In this document: piece by piece, positions 1 through 9,200 of the stretch
How positions within the stretch are numbered: position 1 is the stretch's first letter
How the letters are laid out: each line of letters begins with the position of its first letter
Source of the DNA: Mycetocola saprophilus
GTDB lineage: Bacteria > Actinomycetota > Actinomycetes > Actinomycetales > Microbacteriaceae
Assembly (NCBI RefSeq): GCF_000718085.1
Contig: NZ_JOEC01000001.1
Span: forward strand, 558,001 to 622,000
Reading direction: 5' to 3'
Length of the DNA stretch: 64,000 nucleotides
Notes under the pieces: model-generated
Told to the model about the DNA's origin: nothing
Seen by the model: only the letters and a program-made list of their open reading frames with translations
Databases searched by the model: none
Program-made: the position numbers and the translations under genes

Positions 1-599
1 CCGATCTGAGTAACTCCAAGCTGCGCTTCCTCGAGGAGCAGGGCCTGGTTTCGCCTCAGCGCACCCGGTCCGGCTATCGAAAGTTTTCCGCCGAGGATGT
101 GGAGCGTCTGCGCCTGATCCTCTCGCTTCAGCGTGATCACTACCTTCCGCTGAAGGTGATTCGCGGCTATCTGACGGATATGGATAACGGCATCACTCCG
201 GTGTTGCCCGGCGGGTCTTCCTCGATGTTGCAGGGTGCGCGCCGCCTCACCCGGGAGACGCTGCTGTCGACCACGGGTGCGCCTGCCTCGCTGCTGACCG
301 AGGCCGTGAGTGCCGGCCTGATCCCCGCGGGGGAGAGCTACGCCGAGGACGCGGTCACGATGCTCTCGACCCTGGTTGCGCTTTCCCGTCGCGGCATTGA
401 GCCGCGTCACCTGCGTGGATTCCATGCGCAGATCGAGCGCGAGGTGGGGCTGATCGAGCGCTCGGTATCCTCCCTGGCGGCACGTCCCGATGCCGCCAGT
501 CGCGCCCGCTCGCTCGAGCAGGCTGCCGAGATCGGCGAGGGGTTTGATCGGGTTCGTACGGTGCTGCTGCGCGCGGCCCTGGACCGCCTGCGCCCCTAG
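1..599 (+). CDS. ftsR: MerR-family regulator, FtsR type (5' end missing)
   Basis: The reading frame is open from base 3, so the start lies outside the window. The visible 198 codons begin in the winged-helix DNA-binding domain, with the family signature SKLRFLEEQGLV followed by RTRSGYRKF. The rest is a helical effector or dimerisation region. This matches the actinobacterial FtsR/Rv1828 family, whose Corynebacterium member activates ftsZ. In mycobacteria it sits between garA and a bifunctional nuclease, followed by a second MerR gene. Here the second MerR gene follows directly after 351 bp. The assignment rests on the signature and the context. Confidence 0.85.
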   Translation, partial: DLSNSKLRFLEEQGLVSPQRTRSGYRKFSAEDVERLRLILSLQRDHYLPLKVIRGYLTDMDNGITPVLPGGSSSMLQGARRLTRETLLSTTGAPASLLTEAVSAGLIPAGESYAEDAVTMLSTLVALSRRGIEPRHLRGFHAQIEREVGLIERSVSSLAARPDAASRARSLEQAAEIGEGFDRVRTVLLRAALDRLRP

Positions 600-950
600 G
601 CTCAGCACCGCCTGGGCCTCTAGGACCCTGCATTGACCGTGTCCCAGGGGCGAGTGCCGTCTGCGCTCCTAGGGTCAAGCGCTGCCAGCGTCCCCCAGGG
701 ACGTGCACCGTCTGCAACCCGAAGGCGCGGTGTGTGCCGTACCCTGGCCCGATGCGTGACCCGGGGTTAGACTTATTTTCCCCGGCGACGACACGCCGCC
801 CGGCGGGGTCTCAAGGTCACGGAAGCATTACGGATCGGCCGATTTGGCTCGACACGCCGCACCTTTTTGGGGGGCCTAAGCCGAGAAGTCCGCGGCTGCC
901 GGTAGCGTGGGTTATATCACCCGCCGAAGACTGCAGAAGGGAGCGGGCAC
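600..950. other. Intergenic region between two MerR genes
   Basis: This 351-base stretch holds no convincing gene. It has an imperfect direct repeat of about 26 bases (641-665 and 690-716, both containing CCGTCTGC). It has two exact copies of CGACACGCCGC (789-799 and 850-860). An AT-rich GGGTTATATCACCC inverted repeat at about 909-923 could be the -10 region or operator of the downstream MerR gene. The bifunctional nuclease gene found at this position in mycobacteria is absent. Confidence 0.5.
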
Positions 951-1499
951 ATGAACGAACCGGGTTCGGGCACAGGCCCGCGCTACGACCTTGATCCGCT
1001 GTTTACGGATGGACTTCCCGAGCTTGATGCCGACGCCGGTTACCGGGGTAACGTCGCCGCTCGCGCTGCGGGGATCACCTATCGTCAGCTCGACTACTGG
1101 GCGCGTACCGGCCTGGTAGAGCCCACCATTCGTGGGGCCGCGGGCTCGGGGACGCAGCGTCTTTACGGGTTTCGCGACATCCTGGTACTCAAGCTCGTCA
1201 AGCGCCTGCTGGACACCGGAATCTCGCTCCAGCAGATCCGCACGGCGGTCGAGCAGCTGCGCGAGGCCGGGGTCCACGACCTCGCCCAGACCACGCTGAT
1301 GAGCGATGGTGCCTCGGTTTATCTCTGTACCTCCAACGACGAGGTTATCGACCTGGTGAGCCGCGGTCAGGGCGTGTTTGGCATCGCCGTGGGGAAGGTG
1401 CTGCGCGAGGTTGAGTCCACCCTGGTGGAGTTTGATCGTCAGCAGCATGAGCCCTCGGATGAGCTCGCGGCCCGCCGCCGCGGACGGTCCGTTTCCTAG
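951..1499 (+). CDS. MerR-family transcriptional regulator (Rv1830-like)
   Basis: A 182-residue protein with one MerR winged-helix domain at about residues 30-100. Visible motifs are NVAARAAGITYRQLDYWARTG in the recognition region and YGFRDILVLKLVKRLLDTG in the next helices. A short C-terminal tail ends in a basic RRRGR stretch. There is no ligand-binding domain, so it resembles the Rv1830 (McdR/ResR) group that sits two genes after FtsR in mycobacteria and is linked to growth and division control. AGAAGGGAG lies 8 bases before the ATG and supports the start. A strong terminator follows at once. The target genes cannot be read from the sequence. Confidence 0.85.
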   Translation: MNEPGSGTGPRYDLDPLFTDGLPELDADAGYRGNVAARAAGITYRQLDYWARTGLVEPTIRGAAGSGTQRLYGFRDILVLKLVKRLLDTGISLQQIRTAVEQLREAGVHDLAQTTLMSDGASVYLCTSNDEVIDLVSRGQGVFGIAVGKVLREVESTLVEFDRQQHEPSDELAARRRGRSVS

Positions 1500-1517
1500 G
1501 GGTCCGCGACTCCTCCT

Positions 1518-1545
1518 CGAGCCAGGGTTATCCCTGGCTCGTTTT
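1518..1545 (+). terminator. Rho-independent terminator after MerR gene
   Basis: A 10-bp perfect stem (CGAGCCAGGG and its complement) with a 4-base TTAT loop, followed by TTTT. Confidence 0.85.
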
Positions 1546-1855
1546 GTCTGTCCGGATGGCGCTCGGTCCGCGGGCGTAGGGGGCGTCCACGAGGTCCCCT
1601 TTCCGTGCTGAGAGTGAGCTGACCAGTCTCTGAACTTTTCCCAACACGGTCGATTCCTCGGCGTGTCGCGACGCCCGAGCAGCCTGCACGTTTGCGCGAA
1701 TTGCACCCCGAAAAGGGGCAAAATGGGTGTTTTGAGTTCCGCGATGCCGTCCCCATCCGTACAGGCGGACCCGCAGAGGCGCGGGGAACATCCCGAATAC
1801 GACGGGATACTGCGTGGCCGGGGTGCCGCCGGCCGCGTACGGCGGGGCCTCCGCA
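1546..1855. other. Non-coding region with small hairpins, no gene recognised
   Basis: About 310 bases between converging genes. Short frames exist on both strands, but none shows a recognisable domain or a Shine-Dalgarno. Visible structures are CCCCGAAAAGGGG followed by a purine run and TGTTTT (about 1708-1735), ATCCCG-N7-CGGGAT (about 1791-1809), and a copy of GCGTGTCG (1661-1668) inside an imperfect palindrome. A small RNA is possible but unsupported. Confidence 0.4.
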
Positions 1856-1897
1856 CAACAAAACGCGGGCCCGGACCCGAGGGTCCGAGCCCGCGTT
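1856..1897 (-). terminator. Terminator of the parA gene
   Basis: A 16-bp stem with one mismatch (1863-1878 with 1881-1896). On the reverse strand it is followed by TTTTGTTG. It lies 16 bases past the parA stop. Confidence 0.85.
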
Positions 1898-1912
1898 GAC
1901 GGGTGTGTCCGG

Positions 1913-2758
1913 CTAGTCCGCCTGGATCGCGGCGGCGCGGCTGTTGGAGGGCTGGTCGGGCTCGGCGTACTCGCCCACCCGGCCGGTGCGCAGCACACGC
2001 TCGAGCAGCTGATCGAAGTGCTTGGCCATCTCCTGAGCCGAGTCGCCGGGCCAGATGTGGAGCGGCTTGGCCGCGCCCTGGGCCTGCTGCAGCGAGGTGC
2101 GCTCGGGCAGCTGGGGGCTCAGCACCAGGGGACCAAACATGTCCCGCAGCTCCTTGATGCGGAACTGGTGCTCCATCGACTGCGAGCGAACGCGGTTGAC
2201 GATGATGCCCAGCGGCTGCAGCCGCGGGCTGAGTCCGCGGCGGATCTCCTCGATCGCCCGCAGCGCACGGTCGGCGGCGGCGACGGAGAACAGACCGGGC
2301 TCGGTCACCACACACACGCGGTCACTGGCCGCCCAGGCCGTACGGGTTAGGGCGTTAAGCGACGGGGCGCAGTCGATGATCACGAGGTCGTAATCGTCTT
2401 CGACGTAGGCCAGCGCCTCCTCGAGCTTCCAGATATCCCGGATCGAGGGGTGCGGACCGTCGAAGTTGATGGCCGACGGGCTGCCGATCATCACGTCAAG
2501 GGTTCCTGGGTGGGTTTTTGTCCAACCTGAGGGCGCGATCGCCTGACGGACGGTCTTCTCTTTGGGGGACGCCAAAACATCCGCTACATTGAGTCGACCG
2601 GCCACCGCGATGTCCATCCCCGTTGAGACGTCGGACTGGGGGTCGAGATCAACCACCAGGGTCCTAACGCCCTTAGCGAAGGCGGCGGAAGCGAGGCCGA
2701 GACTAACCGTAGTTTTCCCGACGCCGCCCTTGAGGCTAGAAACGCTAAGTACATGCAC
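1913..2758 (-). CDS. ParA-family ATPase
   Basis: A 281-residue protein that begins almost directly with the deviant Walker A motif KGGVGKTT. VVDLDPQSDVSTGMD (A' motif) and DLVIIDCAPSLNALT (Walker B) follow. This is a single-domain ParA of the chromosome or cargo partitioning type. No parB gene is adjacent, so it is an orphan ParA and its cargo is unknown. I chose the GTG at 2758 because it gives the typical short N-terminus and has TAATAT 8 bases upstream. A GTG at 2779 would add seven residues. It is divergent from pyc, with 85 bases between. Confidence 0.85.
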   Translation of the reverse strand: MHVLSVSSLKGGVGKTTVSLGLASAAFAKGVRTLVVDLDPQSDVSTGMDIAVAGRLNVADVLASPKEKTVRQAIAPSGWTKTHPGTLDVMIGSPSAINFDGPHPSIRDIWKLEEALAYVEDDYDLVIIDCAPSLNALTRTAWAASDRVCVVTEPGLFSVAAADRALRAIEEIRRGLSPRLQPLGIIVNRVRSQSMEHQFRIKELRDMFGPLVLSPQLPERTSLQQAQGAAKPLHIWPGDSAQEMAKHFDQLLERVLRTGRVGEYAEPDQPSNSRAAAIQAD

Positions 2759-2766
2759 AAAACTAG

Positions 2767-2772
2767 ATATTA
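2767..2772 (-). promoter_or_regulatory. Candidate -10 box of parA (leaderless)
   Basis: TAATAT on the reverse strand, 8 bases before the preferred GTG. No Shine-Dalgarno fits that start. Confidence 0.45.
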
Positions 2773-2843
2773 CCTTCACTAAGCTGTCTACACCTAAAAC
2801 TCGCCTGAAAGATCAGGTAGGCCCCGCTGCCAGAAAGGGTTAC

Positions 2844-5800
2844 ATGTTCCAGAAAATTCTCGTGGCAAACCGCGGAGAGATCGCGATTCGCGCCTTCCGC
2901 GCCGCATATGAGCTGGGTGCCAAGACCGTTGCCGTCTTCCCGTATGAGGACCGCAACTCGATGCACCGTTTGAAGGCCGATGAGGCGTACCAGATTGGTG
3001 AGAAGGGTCACCCGGTACGCGCCTATCTGAACGTGTCGGAGATTATTCGGGTCGCCCTGGAGAGCGGCGCCGATGCAATTTACCCGGGTTACGGCTTCCT
3101 GTCCGAAAACCCCGAGCTGGCCGCCCAGGCAGCCGCCCACGGCATCAAGTTCATCGGTCCGGCCAACAATGTGCTGGAGATGGCCGGTAACAAGGTGACC
3201 GCCAAGGAGCACGCGATTGCCGCGGGCGTTCCGGTTCTGGTGTCGACCCCCGCCTCGCGGGACATCGAGGAGCTGCTGGCCGGTGCCGAGGGTGTGGGCT
3301 TCCCGCTGTTCGCCAAGGCCGTCGCCGGTGGTGGCGGACGAGGCATGCGCCGCGTGGAGACCCTGGCCGAGCTGCGTCCGGCCCTGGAAGAGGCCATGCA
3401 CGAGGCCGACAGCGCGTTCGGTGACCCCACCATGTTCCTCGAGCAGGCGGTGCTGCGCCCCCGTCACATCGAGGTGCAGATCCTCGCCGATGAGCAGGGC
3501 AACGTGATGCACCTGTTCGAGCGCGACTGCTCGGTGCAGCGACGCAACCAGAAGGTTGTCGAGATCGCCCCGGCCCCCAACATCTCCGAGGAGCTGCGTC
3601 AGGCCCTCTACCGCGACGCGGTGGCCTTCGCCAAGTCGATCAACTACGCCAACGCCGGCACCGTCGAGTTCCTGGTGGACACCGCCGGGGCGCGCGCGGG
3701 TCAGCACGTGTTCATCGAGATGAACCCGCGAATTCAGGTGGAGCACACGGTCACCGAGGAAATCACCGATGTGGACCTCGTCCAGTCGCAGATGCGGATC
3801 GCCTCGGGGGAGACCCTGAGCGACCTCGGTCTCGACCAGGACACCCTGGTGATTCGTGGTGCCGCGCTGCAGTGCCGCATCACCACCGAGGACCCCACCC
3901 AGGGCTTCCGTCCCGACACCGGCAAGATCACCACGTACCGCTCCCCGGGTGGTGGCGGTATCCGCCTGGATGGTGGAACCATCAACCCCGGCGCACAGAT
4001 CAGCCCCCACTTCGACTCGATGCTGGCCAAGCTCACCTGCCGCGGCCGCGACTTTGGTGCCGCGGTGATCCGTGCCCGTCGCGCCCTGGCCGAGTTCCGG
4101 ATCCGTGGTGTCTCCACCAACATTCCGTTCCTGCAGGCCGTGCTGGATGACCCGTCGTTCGAGGTGGGCGACCTGAGCACCTCGTTCATCGATGAGCGTC
4201 CGCAGCTGCTCGCGGGACGCGTGTCCAAGGACCGTGGAACCAAGATCCTCAACTGGCTGGCCGATGTCACCGTCAACCAGCCCTACGGTCCGCGTCCGAA
4301 CACCATCGACCCGGCCGAGAAGCTGCCGGCGCTGGATCTGACCATCCCCGCCCCGGCCGGATCGCGTCAGCGCCTGCTCGAGGTGGGCCCGGCGGCCTTC
4401 TCCGCCGAGCTGCGCGCGCAGACGGCACTGGGGGTGACCGACACGACCTTCCGTGATGCTCACCAGTCGCTGCTGGCGACCCGCGTGCGTACCCGCGACC
4501 TGGTCGCCGTGGCCCCGTATGTGGCCCGGATGACCCCGCAGCTGGTCTCGGTTGAGGCCTGGGGCGGCGCGACCTACGACGTCGCACTGCGCTTCCTCGG
4601 CGAGGACCCCTGGGAGCGTCTGGTCAAGCTTCGTGAGGCACTGCCGAACGTGGCGATCCAGATGCTGCTGCGCGGCCGGAACACCGTGGGCTACACCCCG
4701 TACCCCACCTCGGTCACCGACGCCTTCGTGCGTGAGGCCGCCGAGAGCGGTGTGGATATCTTCCGCATCTTCGATGCCCTGAACGATGTTGAGCAGGTGC
4801 GTCCGGCCATCGACGCGGTTCTGGCTACCAAGACCGCCGTGGCCCAGGTTGCCCTGTGCTACACCGGCGACCTGCTGGACCCCAACGAGGATCTCTACAC
4901 CCTCGACTACTACCTCAACCTGGCCCAGCAGATCGTGGATGCCGGTGCGCACCAGCTGGCGATCAAGGACATGGCGGGTCTGCTGCGTCCGGCCGCCGCG
5001 ACCAAGCTCGTGAGCGCCCTGCGGGAGCGTTTCGACGTCCCCGTGGTTGTCCACACCCACGACACCGCCGGCGGCCAGCTGGCGACCCTGCTGGCGGCCT
5101 CGCAGGCCGGCGCGGACGCCGTGGACGTGGCTAGCGCCCCGATGTCGGGCACCACCAGCCAGCCCTCGATCTCGGCCCTGGTGGCCGCCCTCGCTCACAC
5201 CGAGCGTGACGCGGGCATCTCGCTGGCCGCGGTGAGCGACCTCGAGCCCTACTGGGAGGCCGTGCGCCACGTCTACAAGCCGTTCGAGTCCGGTCTGCCG
5301 GGCCCGACCGGTCGCGTGTACCGTCACGAGATTCCGGGTGGTCAGCTCTCCAACCTGCGTCAGCAGGCCATCGCGCTGGGCCTGGCCGACGACTTCGAGC
5401 TGATCGAGGACCTCTACGCCGAGGCCAACCGCATCCTGGGCCGCGTGCCCAAGGTGACCCCGTCCTCCAAGGTGGTGGGCGACCTGGCCCTGCACCTGGC
5501 GGCGGTCAAGGCGGACCCGGCGGACTTCGAGGCAAACCCCGAGAAGTACGACATCCCGGATTCCGTGGTGGGCTTCATGGCCGGCGAGCTGGGCGACCTG
5601 CCCGGTGGCTGGCCCGAGCCCTTCCGCACCAAGGTGCTGGCCGGACGCAACGTTGACATCTCGATCGCCGAGGTTTCCGAAGCCGACGCCGCACTGCTGG
5701 ATGGCACCTCCGAGGAGCGTCGTTCGACCCTGAACCGCCTGCTCTTCCCGGCTCCCACCGCGAGCTACGAGCGCAGCCGTGAGCAGTACGGTGACCTGTC

Positions 5801-6251
5801 GATCCTCGCCACCCTGGACTACCTGTACGGCCTGGAGCCGGGCGGGGAGCACGTGGTGGAGTTCTCCAAGGGTGTGCGTCTGTACGCGGGCCTGGAGGCT
5901 ATCGGTGCACCCGACAGCAAGGGCGTGCGCACGGTCATGACGATCCTCAACGGACAGCTGCGTCCGGTGTTCGTTCGGGACCGTTCGATCACCGTGGAAA
6001 CCGTGGTTGCCGAGAAGGCCGACGCGGGCAATCCCGCCCACGTTTCGGCGCCGTTCTCTGGAGTTGTTACTCTTAAGGGTCAGATTGGTGATGTTGTGGA
6101 GGCCGGAACCCCGGTCGCCTCGATTGAAGCAATGAAGATGGAGGCCGCAATTACGGCCTCGATCGCTGGCAAAATTGAGCGGCTCGCAATCTCCGGCACC
6201 CAGCAGGTAGAGGCCGGCGATCTGATCGCAGTGATCGGCGCGAGCGCTTAG
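2844..6251 (+). CDS. pyc: Pyruvate carboxylase
   Basis: An 1135-residue biotin enzyme that carboxylates pyruvate to oxaloacetate, refilling the TCA cycle. The order is biotin carboxylase (residues 1 to about 460, with the glycine-rich KAVAGGGGRGMR loop near 157 and EMNPRIQVEHTVTEE), carboxyltransferase (from about 530, DTTFRDAHQSLLATRVRT) and a C-terminal biotinyl domain. The biotin attachment motif is EAMKMEA with the modified Lys at 1098. Length is normal for the family. The start at 2844 is preceded by GAAAGGG and opens with MFQKILVANRGEIAIR. The frame stays open upstream to 2562, but that part is antisense to parA and is not coding. Confidence 0.98.
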   Translation: MFQKILVANRGEIAIRAFRAAYELGAKTVAVFPYEDRNSMHRLKADEAYQIGEKGHPVRAYLNVSEIIRVALESGADAIYPGYGFLSENPELAAQAAAHGIKFIGPANNVLEMAGNKVTAKEHAIAAGVPVLVSTPASRDIEELLAGAEGVGFPLFAKAVAGGGGRGMRRVETLAELRPALEEAMHEADSAFGDPTMFLEQAVLRPRHIEVQILADEQGNVMHLFERDCSVQRRNQKVVEIAPAPNISEELRQALYRDAVAFAKSINYANAGTVEFLVDTAGARAGQHVFIEMNPRIQVEHTVTEEITDVDLVQSQMRIASGETLSDLGLDQDTLVIRGAALQCRITTEDPTQGFRPDTGKITTYRSPGGGGIRLDGGTINPGAQISPHFDSMLAKLTCRGRDFGAAVIRARRALAEFRIRGVSTNIPFLQAVLDDPSFEVGDLSTSFIDERPQLLAGRVSKDRGTKILNWLADVTVNQPYGPRPNTIDPAEKLPALDLTIPAPAGSRQRLLEVGPAAFSAELRAQTALGVTDTTFRDAHQSLLATRVRTRDLVAVAPYVARMTPQLVSVEAWGGATYDVALRFLGEDPWERLVKLREALPNVAIQMLLRGRNTVGYTPYPTSVTDAFVREAAESGVDIFRIFDALNDVEQVRPAIDAVLATKTAVAQVALCYTGDLLDPNEDLYTLDYYLNLAQQIVDAGAHQLAIKDMAGLLRPAAATKLVSALRERFDVPVVVHTHDTAGGQLATLLAASQAGADAVDVASAPMSGTTSQPSISALVAALAHTERDAGISLAAVSDLEPYWEAVRHVYKPFESGLPGPTGRVYRHEIPGGQLSNLRQQAIALGLADDFELIEDLYAEANRILGRVPKVTPSSKVVGDLALHLAAVKADPADFEANPEKYDIPDSVVGFMAGELGDLPGGWPEPFRTKVLAGRNVDISIAEVSEADAALLDGTSEERRSTLNRLLFPAPTASYERSREQYGDLSILATLDYLYGLEPGGEHVVEFSKGVRLYAGLEAIGAPDSKGVRTVMTILNGQLRPVFVRDRSITVETVVAEKADAGNPAHVSAPFSGVVTLKGQIGDVVEAGTPVASIEAMKMEAAITASIAGKIERLAISGTQQVEAGDLIAVIGASA

Positions 6252-6297
6252 GCACGAACTATTCGGTTCGTGCTCCCAGAGCTGGAGGCGAAGGACA

Positions 6298-9200
6298 ATG
6301 GCACCACAGGCCGATAATGGCGCTGCCATGGACGAGCACGAAATTGAATTACCCCCGATCGATGAACTCGATCCCGGTGCCGTAACGCTCAGCGTTGCGG
6401 CACCGGCCACGGTATCGATCCCCGTGGGCGCCGCGCTTGCGCAGTACGCCGACGATGATGACTTTGATGAGGACGTCCTGGAGGACGACCTGGTGAGTGT
6501 GGACGGCGAATTTGACGCCGACACCGCCGAACGGCCGAGCCCACTCTCGGTAGACGATCTGCACGCGGCCGAGGCCGCCGCCGAGGTTGCGTTGGCTGAG
6601 CAGCTTGCCGCCGAGCGCGAGGCCGAGGAGGCGCGCGTTGCCGATGAGGCCGAGGCCGCTCGTGTTGCCGAGGAAGCCCGGGTGAATGACGAGGCCGAGG
6701 CCGCACGTCGGGCCGAGCAGGACGAGGCCGATCGCCTGGAAGCCGAACAGCGCGCGGCCGATGAGGCCGAGACTGCCCGTCTCGCCGAGGAGGAACGTGC
6801 CGCCGAGCAGGCCGAGGCGGATCGCCTGGCCGAGGAGCAGCGTGCGGCCGATGAGGCGCAGGCCGAACGCGAAGCCGAGGAACGACGTCTGGCCGAGGAG
6901 GCCGAAGCCGAGGAACGACGTCTGGCCGAGGAGGCCGAAGCCGAGCGTGAGGCCGAGGAACGTCGCATTGCCGAGCAGGCGGCGACCGAGCGTGCGGCCG
7001 AGGAAGCCCGTCTCGCCGAGGAAGCTCGCGTTGCTGAAGAGGCCCGCCTGGCCGAGGAGGCCGAACAGGCTCGTCTCGCCGAGGAGGCTCGCCAGGCCGA
7101 GGCGGAACGCCTCGCCGAGGAAAAGCGTGTGGCGGCCGCCGAGGCAGCCCGCCTGGCGGAAGAAAAACGTCAGGCCCGCGAGGCCGAGCAGGCGCGCATC
7201 GCCGAGCAGAAGCGTGCGGCCAAGGAGGCCAAGCTCGAGCAGAAGCGTGCCGCGAAGGAGGCCAAGGCCGCCCGCATCGCCGAGCAGAAGCAGCAGGCCG
7301 CCGAGGCCGCTCGCCTGGCGGAGGAGCAGCGCGCCGCCGAGAAGGCCGAGCGCGAGCGCCTGGCCGAAGAGGCGCGGCTTGCCGAGCAGGCCCGGTTGGC
7401 CGAGGAGGCCGAGCAGGCGCGCATCGCCGAGCAGGAGCGTCTGGCCGCGGCAGCCGAAGCCGCCCGCGTGGCCGAGGAAGAGCGTATTGCTGAGGAAGCC
7501 GAAGCCGCCCGCGTGGCCGAGGAGGAGCGTCTGGCTGCGGAAGCCGAAGCCGCCCGCTTGGCCGAGCAGGAGCGTCTGGCTGAGGAAGCCGAAGCGGCGC
7601 GTGTCGCCGAAGAGGAACGAGTGGCTGCCGAGGCCGAAGCCGCCCGTGTTGCCGAGGAAGAGCGCGTGGCTGAGGAGGAGCGCGTTGCCGAGGAGGAGCG
7701 TCTCGCCGAGGAAGCCCGCGTGGCCGAAGAGGCTCGCGTAGCTGAGGAAGCCGAAGCCGCTCGCCTTGCCGAAGAGGAGCGTCTCGCTGCGGAAGCCGAA
7801 CCTGCCCGCGTGGCCGAGGAAGAGCGTCTCGCTGCGGAAGCCGAAGCTGCCCGCGTGGCCGAGGAAGAGCGTCTCGCCGAGGAGGCCGAGTTCGAGCGCC
7901 TCCTGGCCGAGGAGCGTGCCGCCGAGCAAGCTGCCGCGGCCGAACTGGCCGATGCCGACGACGAGGACGCCGAGATCGAGGCCGAGTACGACGAGGTTGA
8001 TGACGAGCACATCGATTCGCCCGTTGACGACATCGCGGCGGCCGAAACCGACATTGCCGAGGACCCCCGCGCATCCGCCGACGTAGAGTCCGATTCGGAC
8101 CCCATCACCCCGAGTGAGCCCGGCATTGCCGAGTCACTCGACGCCCCCTCCGCCGACGCGGAGCAGAACGACGAAAGCCAGGACATGACCAACCCGTCAG
8201 ACCGGACCAGCGCCGAGACCACCACCGGGCAGGCCGCCGCCAGCGCCGAGACCACCACCGCCGTGACCACCAAGACGGGGCAGCAGAGCACCGTGCGTCC
8301 CACCGGCGAGATCCCCGTGCCCGTGTCTTCGGCCGTGGTTTCCGCCGCCCGTCCCGGCGGCATTCAGCAGCAGGGTAAGGTTGCCGGCCCCGAGTCGGCC
8401 GCGCTGCTGACCGCCGACCGTCTGCTGGAGACCCGCCCCTCCAGCCGTCCGGCCCCCGAGGGTTTCTGGCAGCACCTGCTGTACAGCGCCTCCGGTCACC
8501 TGATCAACGTGGGTGATGCCAAGGCCGTGCGTGAGCGCAAGGACCTGGACACCAAGATTGGTCGCTCCCTCGGTGGCGAGGCCCGCTTTGTGCCGGTGCT
8601 GACCCGGAAGGGTGGCGTGGGCAAGACCACCGTGACCGCCCTGCTGGGCATGGCTCTGGCCGATTCCCGCAGCGACCGGGTGATCGCCGTGGATGCCAAC
8701 CCCGACCGCGGAACCCTGGCCGAGCGGATCGCGCACCAGAGCCGCTACACCGTGCGTGACGTCGTGCGAGACGCCGAAAACATCGTGGGCTACAACGAGT
8801 TCTCGGACCTGGTTGCCCGCGACGAGACCCGCCTGGACGTGCTGGCATCGGACACCGACCCGCACCTGTCCGAGGCATTCAACGAGGACGACTACAACGT
8901 GGTCGCCGACCTGGCCGCCCAGTACTACTCGCTGATCCTCACCGACTGTGGCACCGGAATCGTCCACTCGGTCATGAAGGCGACCCTGGGCCGGGCCGAC
9001 TCGATCATCATCGTCACCGGTGGCAGCGTGGACGACGCCAAGCTGGCCTCGGAAACCCTGAGCTGGCTCGAGGTCAACGGACACGAGGAGCTCGTGCGGA
9101 ACGCGATTGTGGTGGTCAACGCACCCACTCCGATCAGCCGACTGGTCAAGATCGAGGAGATCGACCGGCACTTTGCCTCCCGCGTGCGCGCCCTGGTGCA

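Noticed and set aside
2763..6968. A 1401-codon open frame on the reverse strand
   Set aside because: It is antisense to pyc and the coiled-coil gene, and its composition reflects GC-rich third positions. No domain is visible.
6559..7950. Possible tandem DNA repeat or CRISPR-like array
   Set aside because: The units lie inside one open frame and vary at synonymous sites. There are no spacers of constant length.
6349..8363. Several long reverse and forward frames across the coiled-coil region
   Set aside because: They are shadows of the repeated GCCGAGGAG codon blocks and encode low-complexity repeats.
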